From: Callipepla californica brunnescens
Taxonomy: Eukaryota > Chordata > Aves > Galliformes > Odontophoridae
Length of the DNA: 64,000 nt
Direction: 5' to 3'
Assembly (NCBI GenBank): GCA_023055505.1
Contig: JALIRH010000035.1
Span: 4,892,382 to 4,956,381 of the forward strand
The position numbers and the translations under genes were made by a program. Under the pieces are notes generated by a model. The model had not been told where the DNA came from. It was given only the letters and a program-made list of their open reading frames with translations, and searched no databases. Position 1 is the first letter of the stretch; every line of letters begins with the position of its first letter. Below are positions 37,901 to 45,213 of this stretch, piece after piece.

Positions 37901-39215
37901 CTCTGGGAAGTCATGCAGAGTGTAATGCACTGTGGCACTTGTGCATGAAGATAACAGTAAAAACATCAGATGCTAGCTTGACTCTTTTGTTGCAAGAGGG
38001 CTTTGTGGGCTATGAAAACAGCGTGGGTCAGTGCTTGCCTGGAATGCCTATATGGGGAAACAATTTTCTGTTCCATTGTCCTTTTGACAGAAGGGGATGA
38101 AATATTTACACTGCCACATACAGTGGGTCACGTCTTGATGCCACAGCTGGTTGGAGAGCCTTACTGGTGGCCTCCTTTTAGGTTTGCATTTAGCATTGCA
38201 ACTCTCACATCTCTCCTTCTCTGCCCGATCCATTGCTGTCTTCCTCGCAGGATAATGACAACTCGCTCCGTGATGACTTCAGTTTCAGCAGCAGTGCCCT
38301 TATCGGTCTGTTGGTGATTGCTGTTGCCATAGCTACTGTGATAGTCATCAGCTTGGTGATGCTGAGGAAGAGGCAGTATGGAACCATCAGCCACGGGATT
38401 GTGGAGGTGAGAAACCACTCCTGCTCCAGCACTGGGGATGAAAATAGTCAGCACTGAATCACATGCTGCGTGGAGGGGGTGAAGGTGGCAGTAGCTGCCA
38501 AACCCTCAGCTGCTCTGCTCTCAACTAGGTGCAGTCTGCCCATGCTGCCATCTTTGTTGCTTGTATATTAGCATGCAGGTAGCACTTGTCAGCGTGCCGT
38601 GCTGGGCCTGTCACTGCATGGCTTATCACAAGGAATTCAATTAGGTGTCCCTGTCTGGCTCAGGATAGGATTTAACAGTAAATGAGCTTTTCAGGCGGTA
38701 TCTTTAGCAGGGGAGTCAGTCAGTCAATCTGTAGCAATTTGTCCTCCCAACTAATGCAGCAACTATTAGGAGCGTGCTCAGCAGAACACAGAGAAGCAGT
38801 TTTCTCATAATCCTTCAGCTCCCAATATGCACATTGCTAATGGCAGCTTAATGGAGTCTGGAGAAAGCTGCTCTTCCCCTTTGCTCAGCTGATGAGGGAA
38901 GTGATAATGACCACTGTAATGAGAGAGATGGGTCCCAAATTCACCATGTTATCTAACTCGTGAGAAATCTGGGGGGGGGGGGGGGTCCCCAAAGAAGCAA
39001 GGGTGTGCAGAAGGCCAAGGAATTCTGTTCACAGGTAATGTTTGTGGATCTCCCTTTTTTGTGTTCCCTGCTTGGCGTGGTATTTGACCAGAAGTCATCC
39101 TGTCTTCCTGTAGGTTGACCCAATGCTTACCCCAGAAGAGCGGCATCTGAGCAAGATGCAGAACCATGGCTACGAGAACCCCACTTACAAATACCTGGAG
39201 CAGATGCAGATATAA
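1896..39215 (+). CDS. APLP2: APLP2, amyloid beta precursor-like protein 2 (18 coding exons, whole gene)
   Basis: This gene encodes a type I membrane protein of the APP family, processed by secretases and acting in cell adhesion, synapse function and metal and heparin binding (family knowledge). The exons are joined in frame at GT/AG borders: 1896-1979, 18487-18660, 19797-19926, 22717-22829, 24306-24481, 24988-25205, 26741-26908, 28890-29005, 29199-29273, 30467-30625, 31028-31156, 32666-32765, 33294-33464, 34073-34108, 36856-36938, 37736-37810, 38251-38406, 39114-39215. They sum to 2265 nt, or 754 residues; human APLP2 has about 763. Domains: signal peptide 1 to about 25, growth-factor-like domain about 29-125, copper-binding domain about 126-188, acidic region about 200-290, Kunitz domain 301-351, E2 about 365-570, membrane helix about 685-707, and GYENPTY at 740-746. 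The start has a good context (G at -3 and +4) and precedes a clear signal peptide. The absence of an amyloid-beta segment and the family-specific E2 wording favour APLP2 over APP or APLP1. Confidence 0.97.
1980..18486 (+). other. APLP2: APLP2 intron 1 (16.5 kb)
   Basis: This is a long first intron between a GTAGGA donor and a TTCACAG acceptor. Its 5' 700 bases belong to the CpG island and the rest has ordinary composition. I saw no CR1 fragment and no RNA gene in it. Scattered small features are a GA-rich tract at about 10395-10420, a T tract at about 10797-10814, a C run near 14743 and a 20-bp perfect palindrome at 14172-14191. Open frames such as 6517-6927 (+) and 7151-7858 (-) have no recognisable domain and are treated as chance. 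Large first introns often carry enhancers, but none can be proven here. Confidence 0.85.
14172..14191. repeat. 20-bp perfect palindrome centred on CACGTG
   Basis: The two 10-base arms are exact reverse complements without a spacer, and the centre is the E-box CACGTG (14179-14184) flanked by ATGATG and CATCAT. It lies inside APLP2 intron 1. It could be a bHLH-factor binding site or simply chance; function is unknown. Confidence 0.75.
18487..18660 (+). CDS. APLP2: APLP2 coding exon 2 (growth-factor-like domain, first part)
   Basis: This exon encodes residues 29-86, beginning ALAANAG and ending QYCQE, the conserved start of the E1 growth-factor-like domain with its first three cysteines. It is 174 nt, phase 0 on both sides, with acceptor TTCACAG and donor GAG|GTGAGG. 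Confidence 0.96.
18661..19796 (+). other. APLP2: APLP2 intron 2
   Basis: This 1.1-kb intron has no recognised repeat or gene and ends in a good pyrimidine-rich acceptor (TTTTTAAACAG). Confidence 0.9.
19797..19926 (+). CDS. APLP2: APLP2 coding exon 3 (growth-factor-like domain, heparin-binding loop)
   Basis: This exon encodes residues 87-129 plus one base, opening [10 protein letters not shown] and containing the basic loop CKRGKKQCK that corresponds to the heparin-binding loop of APP E1. The donor is CTGG|GTGAGT. The split codon G|TG gives Val130. Confidence 0.96.
19927..22716 (+). other. APLP2: APLP2 intron 3
   Basis: This 2.8-kb intron holds no gene or repeat that I can support. The minus-strand open frame 20884-21414 has no recognisable domain. 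Confidence 0.85.
22717..22829 (+). CDS. APLP2: APLP2 coding exon 4 (copper-binding domain)
   Basis: This exon encodes residues 130-167 with [14 protein letters not shown] and the histidine-rich [15 protein letters not shown] segment. His158, His160 and His162 lie in the part that binds copper in APP family members. It has acceptor TTGTAG and donor GAG|GTAACT, and is 113 nt. Confidence 0.96.
22830..24305 (+). other. APLP2: APLP2 intron 4, with an AT-rich block
   Basis: This intron is about 1.5 kb. Positions 23380-23900 are distinctly AT-rich and free of recognisable repeats, which could mark conserved noncoding sequence, but conservation cannot be judged here. No gene is seen. Confidence 0.8.
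24306..24481 (+). CDS. APLP2: APLP2 coding exon 5 (end of E1, start of acidic region)
   Basis: This exon encodes residues 168-225 plus two bases. It completes the copper-binding domain ([25 protein letters not shown]) and enters an Asp/Glu run. The donor is AAAAG|GTGAGG. The split codon AG|T gives Ser226. Confidence 0.96.
24482..24987 (+). other. APLP2: APLP2 intron 5
   Basis: This short intron (506 nt) has no feature beyond its splice sites; the acceptor is CCCTTCAG. Confidence 0.9.
24988..25205 (+). CDS. APLP2: APLP2 coding exon 6 (acidic region)
   Basis: This exon encodes residues 227-298, strongly acidic (runs of [15 protein letters not shown]) and including [12 protein letters not shown]. 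Its end at AAAT|GTAAGT leaves one base that pairs with either exon 7 or exon 8, which permits in-frame inclusion or skipping of the Kunitz exon. Confidence 0.95.
25206..26740 (+). other. APLP2: APLP2 intron 6
   Basis: This 1.5-kb intron lies upstream of the alternative Kunitz exon. No gene or repeat is recognised. Its 3' end (CTACCATCTCCACACAG) is a modest pyrimidine tract, in keeping with a regulated acceptor. Confidence 0.85.
26741..26908 (+). CDS. APLP2: APLP2 coding exon 7 (Kunitz protease inhibitor domain, cassette exon)
   Basis: This 168-nt exon is the size of the mammalian Kunitz exon. Its six cysteines at residues 301, 310, 326, 334, 347 and 351 have spacings 9, 16, 8, 13 and 4, identical to BPTI. 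The P1 residue after the second cysteine is Arg311 (GPCRAVMPR), which predicts inhibition of trypsin-like serine proteases. [10 protein letters not shown] is conserved. Entry and exit phases are both 1, so skipping keeps frame (T|TG, Leu), as in the known KPI-minus isoforms. An open frame on the opposite strand (26724-27401) is a shadow. Confidence 0.97.
26909..28889 (+). other. APLP2: APLP2 intron 7
   Basis: This 2-kb intron contains a short perfect inverted repeat at 27609-27628 (9-bp arms, 2-base loop) within an AT-rich stretch. No gene is seen. Confidence 0.85.
28890..29005 (+). CDS. APLP2: APLP2 coding exon 8 (start of E2)
   Basis: This exon encodes residues 356-393 after split codon 355. 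[23 protein letters not shown] (read as [11 protein letters not shown] then NEHARF...) is the conserved entry to the E2 helical domain. The Thr/Pro-rich linker after the Kunitz domain is shorter than in human. Acceptor TTTGCAG, donor CGG|GTGAGC. Confidence 0.96.
29199..29273 (+). CDS. APLP2: APLP2 coding exon 9 (E2)
   Basis: This 75-nt exon encodes residues 394-418, [11 protein letters not shown] to AERQTLIQ, part of the first long E2 coiled-coil helix. Phase is 0 on both sides. Only 193 nt of intron separate it from exon 8. Confidence 0.96.
29274..30466 (+). other. APLP2 intron 9, with an antisense open frame
   Basis: This 1.2-kb intron contains a minus-strand open stretch (about 29747-30094) whose translation looks more protein-like than most chance frames. 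I cannot assign it to a family. No splice structure or promoter for it is visible. See the findings. Confidence 0.6.
30467..30625 (+). CDS. APLP2: APLP2 coding exon 10 (E2)
   Basis: This exon encodes residues 419-471, [20 protein letters not shown] through [16 protein letters not shown], the conserved E2 core helices. It is 159 nt, phase 0. Confidence 0.97.
30626..31027 (+). other. APLP2: APLP2 intron 10
   Basis: This 402-nt intron shows nothing beyond its splice signals. Confidence 0.9.
31028..31156 (+). CDS. APLP2: APLP2 coding exon 11 (E2, heparin-binding helix)
   Basis: This exon encodes residues 472-514. The basic segment [20 protein letters not shown] matches the heparin-binding surface of APP-family E2. 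It is 129 nt, phase 0, with donor CAG|GTATGT. Confidence 0.97.
31157..32665 (+). other. APLP2: APLP2 intron 11
   Basis: This 1.5-kb intron contains a pyrimidine-rich stretch at about 32464-32510 and no recognised gene or transposon. Confidence 0.85.
32666..32765 (+). CDS. APLP2: APLP2 coding exon 12 (end of E2, N-glycosylation site)
   Basis: This exon encodes residues 515-547 plus one base. Asn527-Gln-Ser529 is an N-glycosylation sequon at the position of the conserved APP-family site. The [14 protein letters not shown] segment closes E2. Confidence 0.96.
32766..33293 (+). other. APLP2: APLP2 intron 12
   Basis: This 528-nt intron has nothing recognisable beyond its splice sites. Confidence 0.9.
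33294..33464 (+). CDS. APLP2: APLP2 coding exon 13 (juxtamembrane linker)
   Basis: This exon encodes residues 549-604, from [13 protein letters not shown] to VPENE. The linker carries acidic [10 protein letters not shown]. It ends in phase 1 with GAAAATGAAG|GTATGC, so direct joining to exon 15 would write ENEGSG. Confidence 0.95.
33465..34072 (+). other. APLP2: APLP2 intron 13
   Basis: This 608-nt intron contains a 19-base T run at 33834-33852 and an AT-rich stretch after it. No gene is seen. Confidence 0.88.
34073..34108 (+). CDS. APLP2: APLP2 coding exon 14 (36-nt cassette exon)
   Basis: This exon adds 12 residues (split Asp605 to Lys616, [11 protein letters not shown]), matching the human alternative exon that encodes a similar DTQPELYHPMKK segment. 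It is phase 1 on both sides. The donor G|GTTGGT is weak for a vertebrate 5' splice site, as expected of a regulated exon. Skipping it yields the chondroitin-sulfate attachment form known in mammals. Confidence 0.93.
34109..36855 (+). other. APLP2: APLP2 intron 14
   Basis: This 2.7-kb intron lies between two small exons. It contains a candidate 27-nt microexon at 36236-36262 (separate entry). I saw no transposon or RNA gene. Confidence 0.85.
36236..36262 (+). CDS. APLP2: Candidate APLP2 27-nt microexon (predicted, alternative)
   Basis: The stretch is bounded by a pyrimidine-rich acceptor (CATCTTTTCTTTCAG) and a consensus donor (GG|GTGAGT). Its length is a multiple of three, it has no stop in the frame set by exon 14, and it is phase 1 in and phase 1 out. 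It would insert nine residues, AHRSSSLET, between exons 14 and 15. It is absent from the human APLP2 protein as I know it. Everything rests on splice-site pattern; transcript support is unknown, and a chance pairing of sites is possible. Confidence 0.4.
36856..36938 (+). CDS. APLP2: APLP2 coding exon 15 (juxtamembrane linker)
   Basis: This exon encodes residues 618-644 (split Gly617), [21 protein letters not shown] to VDENV. The leading G-S-G supplies the serine of the ENEGSG motif when exon 14 is skipped. Acceptor TGCAG, donor GTG|GTGAGC. Confidence 0.95.
36939..37735 (+). other. APLP2: APLP2 intron 15
   Basis: This 797-nt intron holds no recognised gene or repeat. Confidence 0.88.
37736..37810 (+). 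CDS. APLP2: APLP2 coding exon 16 (ectodomain near membrane)
   Basis: This exon encodes residues 645-669, [20 protein letters not shown] then LVDEP. It occupies the place where APP carries the N-terminal part of amyloid beta, which is not conserved here. It is 75 nt, phase 0. Confidence 0.95.
37811..38250 (+). other. APLP2: APLP2 intron 16
   Basis: This 440-nt intron has no features other than its splice sites. Confidence 0.9.
38251..38406 (+). CDS. APLP2: APLP2 coding exon 17 (transmembrane helix)
   Basis: This exon encodes residues 670-721. The single membrane helix runs from Ala685 to about Leu707 ([20 protein letters not shown]...) and is followed by the stop-transfer RKR. The region is the substrate for gamma-secretase in this family. 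The short linker [15 protein letters not shown] differs from human. It is 156 nt, phase 0. Confidence 0.97.
38407..39113 (+). other. APLP2: APLP2 intron 17
   Basis: This 707-nt intron contains a run of 15 G at 38971-38985, about 130 bases before the last exon, and otherwise nothing recognised. Confidence 0.88.
39114..39215 (+). CDS. APLP2: APLP2 coding exon 18 (cytoplasmic tail, stop)
   Basis: This exon encodes residues 722-754 and TAA at 39213-39215. The tail [20 protein letters not shown] continues into [20 protein letters not shown] (740-746) is the endocytic and adaptor-binding motif (Fe65, Mint/X11, Dab classes). It is nearly identical to mammalian APLP2. Confidence 0.98.
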   Translation, partial: VDPMLTPEERHLSKMQNHGYENPTYKYLEQMQI

Positions 39216-40690
39216 AAGAGATGAAGATACAGCAGCCCTGATCAGAAGAGGAGCAGGGCAGAAGGGCCAAAGTGGTCCAGCGTTTTGGATCAACTACTGA
39301 CCAACCGTTGCTTCGAGAGGACTTCATCTTACATTCAGAACTCCTGGATCATTAAGACTATAATTACTACTGTAGAGTTGCAATTTCCATTCTTTTAAAT
39401 GGGTGAAGAAATGATAATATAACAATATGATATATAAATCTCCTTAAATGGGAAAAAAAAAAAAAAAGGATCTATTGCAGATATTTGACTGAGATGTAGT
39501 TTTCTTTTTTTTTTTTTTAATAATCTGAAGAATACCAGTTCTGTTGTACTGTTGTCTGATACGAGCTCTATATATATATAAAATGGGAAATGTTGATTTT
39601 TATTTCTGATAGACCACCTGTATATTGAGGGTCCTTTGGACCAGCCCGCCTTGTAAAAAGGAGACGGTTGTGGCTCTTCATTCTGGCTTTTATATATAAA
39701 GCAGTATTTTTTTTCTTGTTTCTTTTTCCCTTTTTTTTTTTTTTTTTTTAAAGTGAATTTCAGTGGGAGTTGCAAAGAGATTAATTTAGGGATAGGAACT
39801 ATGACAGCGTCAGTGAGGAAGCAATTTGGAATGGTAACGAACAAAAATCCTTATAATGAGGAAAAGAAAAAAAAAAAAAGAAAAAAGAAAAAAAAAAAGG
39901 AAAAGAAAAAAGCCCATCCTCATCTGCCAGTGATGTGCACCGTGCTGCTTAGCAGCTTGGGCTCTAGGAATCCAGACTCCCTGGAGGCAAGGAGTTAAAA
40001 GGCTTCTAGCATCTCTGTTTATAGTTATTCTAGTGGAATGTTAGAACATGGTTTGTGCATACTGGGGTCTGCACATTCCCCTTTCAGTTCTGCTCTAGAG
40101 TTGGAAGTTCCTGGTATTGAATTTAAATCCTCTGTTCTCAGCCAGTTTCCTTCAGTACTCACCTGGCATTAACAGCCCCCTTTTGCTACTACTTTCTAAT
40201 TTCCCCCAGCTCTCCTGCCTCACCAACGTGGTAAGTAGTTCTGGAGGAGCAGTGTTTTGAGCCTTCGTGTCTCTTCCAGTGGGCACAGCTTTGTGTCTTT
40301 GCCCAGGATGACAGTGTCGTCAGCACCTCGGGAGCTGATGGACGTGGGGAGAGGAGACAGGGCTAAGTTGGGAAAGGGATCCTGCCTGCTTTAAGGGAAA
40401 TTGGATGCAAGGCCCCGAGAAGAACAAAAGGGGTTTCGTTCCGCTCACCATCATGTCTTTGTAATGCTTGTATAGTTGGTGTTAATGCTCACGGCTTTTT
40501 TAAATCTGGAGGTTCTGGTAACCTGTGGTGTATTTTTTTTTTCTTTTTTTTTTTTCTTGTGACTTTACTTTCTTTTCCCTTCCATGTCTCTTCCCACTAT
40601 GCACAGATTTACCTGCAAACTCCTTAGTGTGGTCTGTGGGGAATGTACAAAGTTTAAACACATCAATAAACACTTTAACTTCCAGATGGT
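39216..40690 (+). other. APLP2: APLP2 3' UTR (proximal form)
   Basis: This region runs from the stop codon to just past the first AATAAA. It carries long A and T tracts: A15 at 39453-39467, T14 at 39505-39518, a T/C-rich tract 39707-39749 ending in T19, and an A/G-rich tract 39861-39911. No canonical AATAAA occurs before 40665. The exact cleavage site is inferred. Confidence 0.7.
40665..40670 (+). terminator. APLP2: AATAAA polyadenylation signal, likely proximal APLP2 site
   Basis: This is the first canonical hexamer after the stop codon. It is followed within 20-50 bases by a GT/T-rich downstream element (GGTTTCTTCTCTTTATT). The resulting 3' UTR of about 1.47 kb is close to the scale of mammalian APLP2. 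Confidence 0.65.
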
Positions 40691-40814
40691 TTCTTCTCTT
40701 TATTCCCGGCCTTTTCCCACCTCCTTGTCCACCTCTCCTCCACTTCCCATCTCTGAAGGAATGCACTGATACTGAGATTGTCTGCTTCCAGATCCTGTTT
40801 GCAGAAAGGAGAGA

Positions 40815-41030
40815 GTTGGGGGAAAGGAAGACTTCCCCTTGGTCGAGGAGAATCCTCCTGGTTAGAGATGGTCCAGGCGACCTCGATGCACACAAATCCG
40901 TGGGCCCCGATGTGATGCTGAGGGAGCTGGCAGAAGTGATGGCCAAGCTGCTCTCTGTCTTTTTTAGAGGGTCACTGAGAAAAGAAGAGGTCCCTGAGGG
41001 CTGGAGGAGAGCTGGTGTGGCTCCACACAT
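40815..41030 (+). mobile_element. CR1 LINE fragment (ORF2 reverse transcriptase piece)
   Basis: The plus-strand translation includes LDAHKSVGPD, LRELAEV and EEVPEGWRRAGVAP, with SPW-type residues before them. These match the CR1 reverse-transcriptase segment normally written DxHKSMGPDGMHP...LRELA...GEVPEDWKKANVTP. The copy is diverged, lacks several residues (the GMHPRV part is shortened) and breaks off before the catalytic motifs. It is a dead 5'-truncated and 3'-truncated remnant just past the APLP2 poly(A) signal. Confidence 0.88.
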
Positions 41031-43918
41031 CATGATCAGCATTTACTGTTTTGCTTTTAATGGTTTTGTTTCAGGAAGGGAACTTGAGTGTTTGGTTTGA
41101 CTTTCTGTTCCATAGCACCTCAAACTAACTGCCTGTAAAGCTCACAGCTGTCCCTGCTCCTCTCTGTCGTTTCTCTTTTTATTTTCCCTCTCTGAAGTGT
41201 GACCTCGAGCACAAATTCTTCCTCTCTCACGTCTCACAGAAATGTCTGAAGAGTCACTGCTGTTTGAGCTCTGGTTTTGGGGACCAGGAGGCAGACCTGG
41301 CCTTTCTTTGCATTGACCTGAGCAGTTCCCAGTGGGTCTGGAGGAGGCAAGAGGACACACAAAGCTCTGACAGCTTTTAGTAGAAAGGATTGTGTGCCCT
41401 GCTCCTCCTTAAACGTGGGCTCCTGAGCTGCACCGGAGCTCCCATATTCTGGCTGAATTATTCAGACTGCAGGAATGAACAGATGCTGTCCTAGAAAATG
41501 CCTTCTGTTGGCTTGTCACAACGACTTGGGGAAGAGTTTTGATTTTTAACTGTAAATTTCATTTAAATGATGCCGCAGCAATTCTCCAACCCAGAGCTGC
41601 TCCTTGGATCGCACCCTCAGGAAGGATGACGGGAAAGGAAAGAAATTATGGAGTCTGTGGGTGGGAATTCCAGGGTTGAATTTGGGTGTTCGATTTTTCC
41701 TTTGATAAATTCTGTTTGTCCCCCTGCAGTGGAAATGCCAAGCCACAGCTTAAGGCAGTGATGCAGCACCTGGTGGGAAGGCAGGGCCAGCCCAGGGAGC
41801 TCAGGTGCATGCAGTACTGAGTGATGGAAGGATGGAGCCAGCATCCAACCCTTCCCTGCCCTCACGTAGGGGAGGTGAGGGCATCCCACTGGAAATCCCT
41901 GAGGTCTTCCAAGGGAAAGCAGCTTTTTTCCCTTTGTGTCCACAGCTGAGTGCTCCAGATCAATTCCTTCCGATGGATTTCGACTGCAGCTTTAGAAAGG
42001 TACGAAGTTTAGAAACGTGTGCTTGAAGATCTCTGCTAGAAAGGTGTGGTGTCTTTGGGAGCTGGGAACACAGAGCAGGGGGGGAAGTGCAGGATCACTT
42101 TGTCTCTCTGCTCATTAATAATTGCTCTTCCGAGGGTGTCCAGTGGGATAATGTATATGGAAACCGTTCTGTGCACAATGGTAGGTGGATGTAATGTGGG
42201 CAGATTTATTTTGCCAACCTCCTTTGTCTTTGCAGCGGTGGTGGTTTAGCACTGAGCATCGATGCTGCTTCTGGGAGCGAGCTGCAGATCTCAAGGTTAG
42301 TGCAGAGGCTGAGGTTGGTGTCAGCAGGCAGGAACCTCTTTCTGTCTGGGTGTTGTAGGTCGTTGTTTGGCACCTCTGCTCTGTTGATGTGGCAGAGGCT
42401 TCAGTGCGTGCACAGCAAGGGTCAAACAGTGAAGCAGATGAGCTGGGAAGGCAGCCTGTCTTTATAGGGCATAATAACTTGTTGGCAAACAGAACGGTGA
42501 AGAGTAAGGCAGGGAAATGGAGGGCAAGTGGTGCGTAATGCTGAGGTTAGGTACTTCGGATAGAGTGAAAGCAGTTGAACCTTAAAGAAGGGGCAGCAGC
42601 TGGAGGTGAGCACTGACCCCAGTGGTAGGTGGGCTGGTGAGGAGCAGTGTAATCGCTCCATCTGGGCAGACCCACATCCCCCCACACCCCTCTCTGCCCA
42701 CACAGCAGCTCCACTGTGATTTCTCACTGCAAGAAGTTGCTCGTGCCCTCTGGTCTTGGTTCCCAGTGGGATCCCGTGCCCATCAGCTGGCCACGAGCCA
42801 TAGCACAGCACAGGAGGGAGCCCAGGGGAGCTGTAAGTGCTGCAGTGCATGAAGTCAGGACATCCTTAACCCGTGCAGTGCCTGAGCTGCTTCTGCTCAA
42901 GCTCTCTCAGTGATTCCATAAGAGCCTACAGCATCAGAGCAGGTGAGCTGGGTGGCTCTCCCTGGTGTGAGGTGTTAATGTGGGATTTGGTTCTGCAGGA
43001 AGGAAGAGGTTAAAAATGCCCAGAGTTCTGTTGTATTTACCAGTGACCCATGAGGAGCCTGTGCTTTGTTTCAGAGCACTTAACCTCTGGCCTGTGGGCT
43101 ATCTGCATGGTCTGCCAGGTCAGCTTAACTCAGACTGTTGTGTTTCCAGCAGCAATCCTTCACTGAGAGCAGCTGGAGGCTGAAGGGAGGGGCTGGGGAG
43201 ATGGCATCAGGCAGCCTCTGGATGGCAGTGGGAGGTTCTGGCATAGGACTGAAGGTAAGGGGAAGCTCTGGGGCTAAGAGAAGTGGTCTCATCTCCTGTA
43301 GAGGTTGCCCTGATGCATGTCTGTGGGAGGGGGTGAAGAATCTGTGATGGCAGAGTTAAGAGCAGAGGATGTTGTTGAGCACAGTCCAGGATGCCTAACA
43401 TTCTCTTCCAAAATTGCTAGCTGTAACTGGAACAACTCCGGGCTATTCCTGTTTTCCAGACTTGTGATTCCCCTCCCCCAGCTTCACGGGGCTGTGAGTG
43501 ATGTGGCAAAGATGACTTAGGCTGCGATGTCTGTCACGCCTTTCCCACAGCATCCCTTTGTTCTCCATCCGAGAGCAGGAGGGGCAGGGCAGCCCATTCC
43601 ACCTGGGAATTCTCTCTGGAGCATCCTCCCTGTCCTTCTGTCTCCATGGCAACAGGAGTGGTCCAGCCCTCCCCCTGTGCCCTGGCTCTTCTCCCAGTGC
43701 TGCACTTGCATCTGAGAGCCAGGGTTCCCTGGGCAGGTCACACCAAGTGAAGCACTCTGGCATTGTTCTTAGCTCTGAACCCTCTGCTCACGGATTGTAT
43801 TGTACTGTATTTAGCCTTCCACACCACAGGGATTATGGGGAACAGCTGTAAAGCCACGGGTGCCATCTCTGGCACTGTGGCTTTGAACAGGTCCTGCTCT
43901 CACTGCACCCCGAGCACT
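41031..43918. other. Gene-free stretch downstream of APLP2
   Basis: No exon, RNA gene or strong repeat is recognised here. If the distal poly(A) signal at 44746 is used by APLP2, this is part of an extended 3' UTR; otherwise it is intergenic. Confidence 0.55.
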
Positions 43919-44010
43919 GATAATCACAGTTTCTGATTGGAAGGAACCCATAAGGATCACTGAGCCCAACCCAGCACCTACACCAGAGCACAGTGTCCCA
44001 GTGCTGTGTG
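43919..44010 (-). mobile_element. CR1 3'-end fragment
   Basis: The stretch has the typical reverse-complement CR1 tail: AATCACAG..., then ATTGGAAGGAACCCATAAGG, then TCACTGAGCCCAACCC. It belongs to the same variant as the piece at 56288-56358. Confidence 0.75.
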
Positions 44011-44745
44011 CTGGAGGTGATAATCCCTTCTGAAAATAACAGTGTGTTTTGTGCCCCTCGGCTTATGTTCTGGGAGGTTTTCTTACTGCTGTCTCCTTCT
44101 GAAGGATGAACATCAGAACAGCGCAGTGAAGATGACTGCTGCAGGTGACAAGATGTCAGTCATTGCTCACAGGACCTGCCAGAGCCTCCACGTCCTTGCA
44201 TCGCTACCTCCAGGCCTGTCTGCTTCGGTTTCTTTTTGCAGACAGAGGATGCCTGAATTTCTCATGGACCAAAATCATTATGGAGGTACCTCCTCACCAG
44301 ACATCAGTCGTGGTGTCCAGCAGAGCTGTGCAATTTGTCTTGCACTCTGTTCATCTCTTGAAGAACCCCATCTTCCCCTGTGAGAGCATAGCAGTGATCT
44401 AGAAGGCAGGAGCAGCTCGTGTTTATAGAACGTGCTCAGGCAGTGACTTACTGCTGAGGAATTCAAGTGTTCTCTGCCTTCACAGCTCTGAACAGAAATT
44501 TGGATCTGTTTTCCTGCAGAGGACCTTCGGTGTTGGCTCACAGGGAAGGGGTTCCAGCATTTTGTTTGCAGCCCTCTATGGCCAACACTGCAGGCCTGCG
44601 AAGTGCTGCACTGCAGTGCTATGCAGTAAATGAGATCTTTTTTCTTTGCCAGTATCTCCCAGAAAGCTTGTAATTCCTTTTCATTATTTCTACCTAATCT
44701 TATTTGTGATGTTTTGTATGTACGTTGTTTTACTGTGTATATCTG
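44011..44745. other. Gene-free stretch before the distal poly(A) signal
   Basis: No coding exon is recognised. The last 300 bases become AT-rich and resemble the end of a 3' UTR leading into the AATAAA at 44746. Confidence 0.5.
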
Positions 44746-44779
44746 AATAAAAATACTTTTATATATAAAAAAAAAAAAG
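44746..44779 (+). terminator. Distal AATAAA with A12 tract on plus strand
   Basis: AATAAA lies at 44746-44751 and an A-run starts at 44767, the usual cleavage distance. It may be a distal APLP2 poly(A) site giving a roughly 5.5-kb 3' UTR, the end of an unannotated plus-strand transcript, or the fossil tail of a retroposed mRNA. Confidence 0.5.
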
Positions 44780-45207
44780 TTAAATAAAACCCTGGGGAAG
44801 GTTATTTTTTTTTTCCTGTGGTAGTAGGGTCCTGCCTGATGCATATGTCCTCACTTTTGCCTTTGGGGGTGGAGGGGATCTCCACTAGTCCTCGTGCCCA
44901 TTGTGTTTGATGACAACTTCTAAGTTCAGTTTGGCTCTCGATGGCAGGAAGTGATTCCTTGCTGCACAGCTGCGAGCCAAGTGAGACCCCTAGGAAAAAA
45001 CAAAGGCCCCATCTCCCAGGCACACCATGTCCTGCCTGCCCACCCCCAAACAGCCCCTCTGCTTCTGCCCAAAACCCAGAGGGCTGCAGCATTCCCAACC
45101 AATGCTCCTTTCGCTCCTGGACAGCCCAGCAGCCACACATCACCATTCAGTGCTTTCACCTCAAGGCATCGTAGTGAGGAGATCCGCAGGAAGGTTCATT
45201 GTAGCAC

Positions 45208-45213
45208 TTTATT
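45208..45213 (-). terminator. AATAAA polyadenylation signal of the TMEM45-like gene
   Basis: The minus strand reads CCCAATAAAGTGC about 290 bases after the stop codon at 45501. It gives a short 3' UTR ending near 45190. It faces the plus-strand signal at 44746 across about 0.4 kb. Confidence 0.75.

Noticed and set aside
40525..41100. 191-codon plus-strand frame taken as a gene after APLP2
   Set aside because: Its later half is CR1 reverse-transcriptase remnant and its first half is 3' UTR and flank; it is not a host gene.
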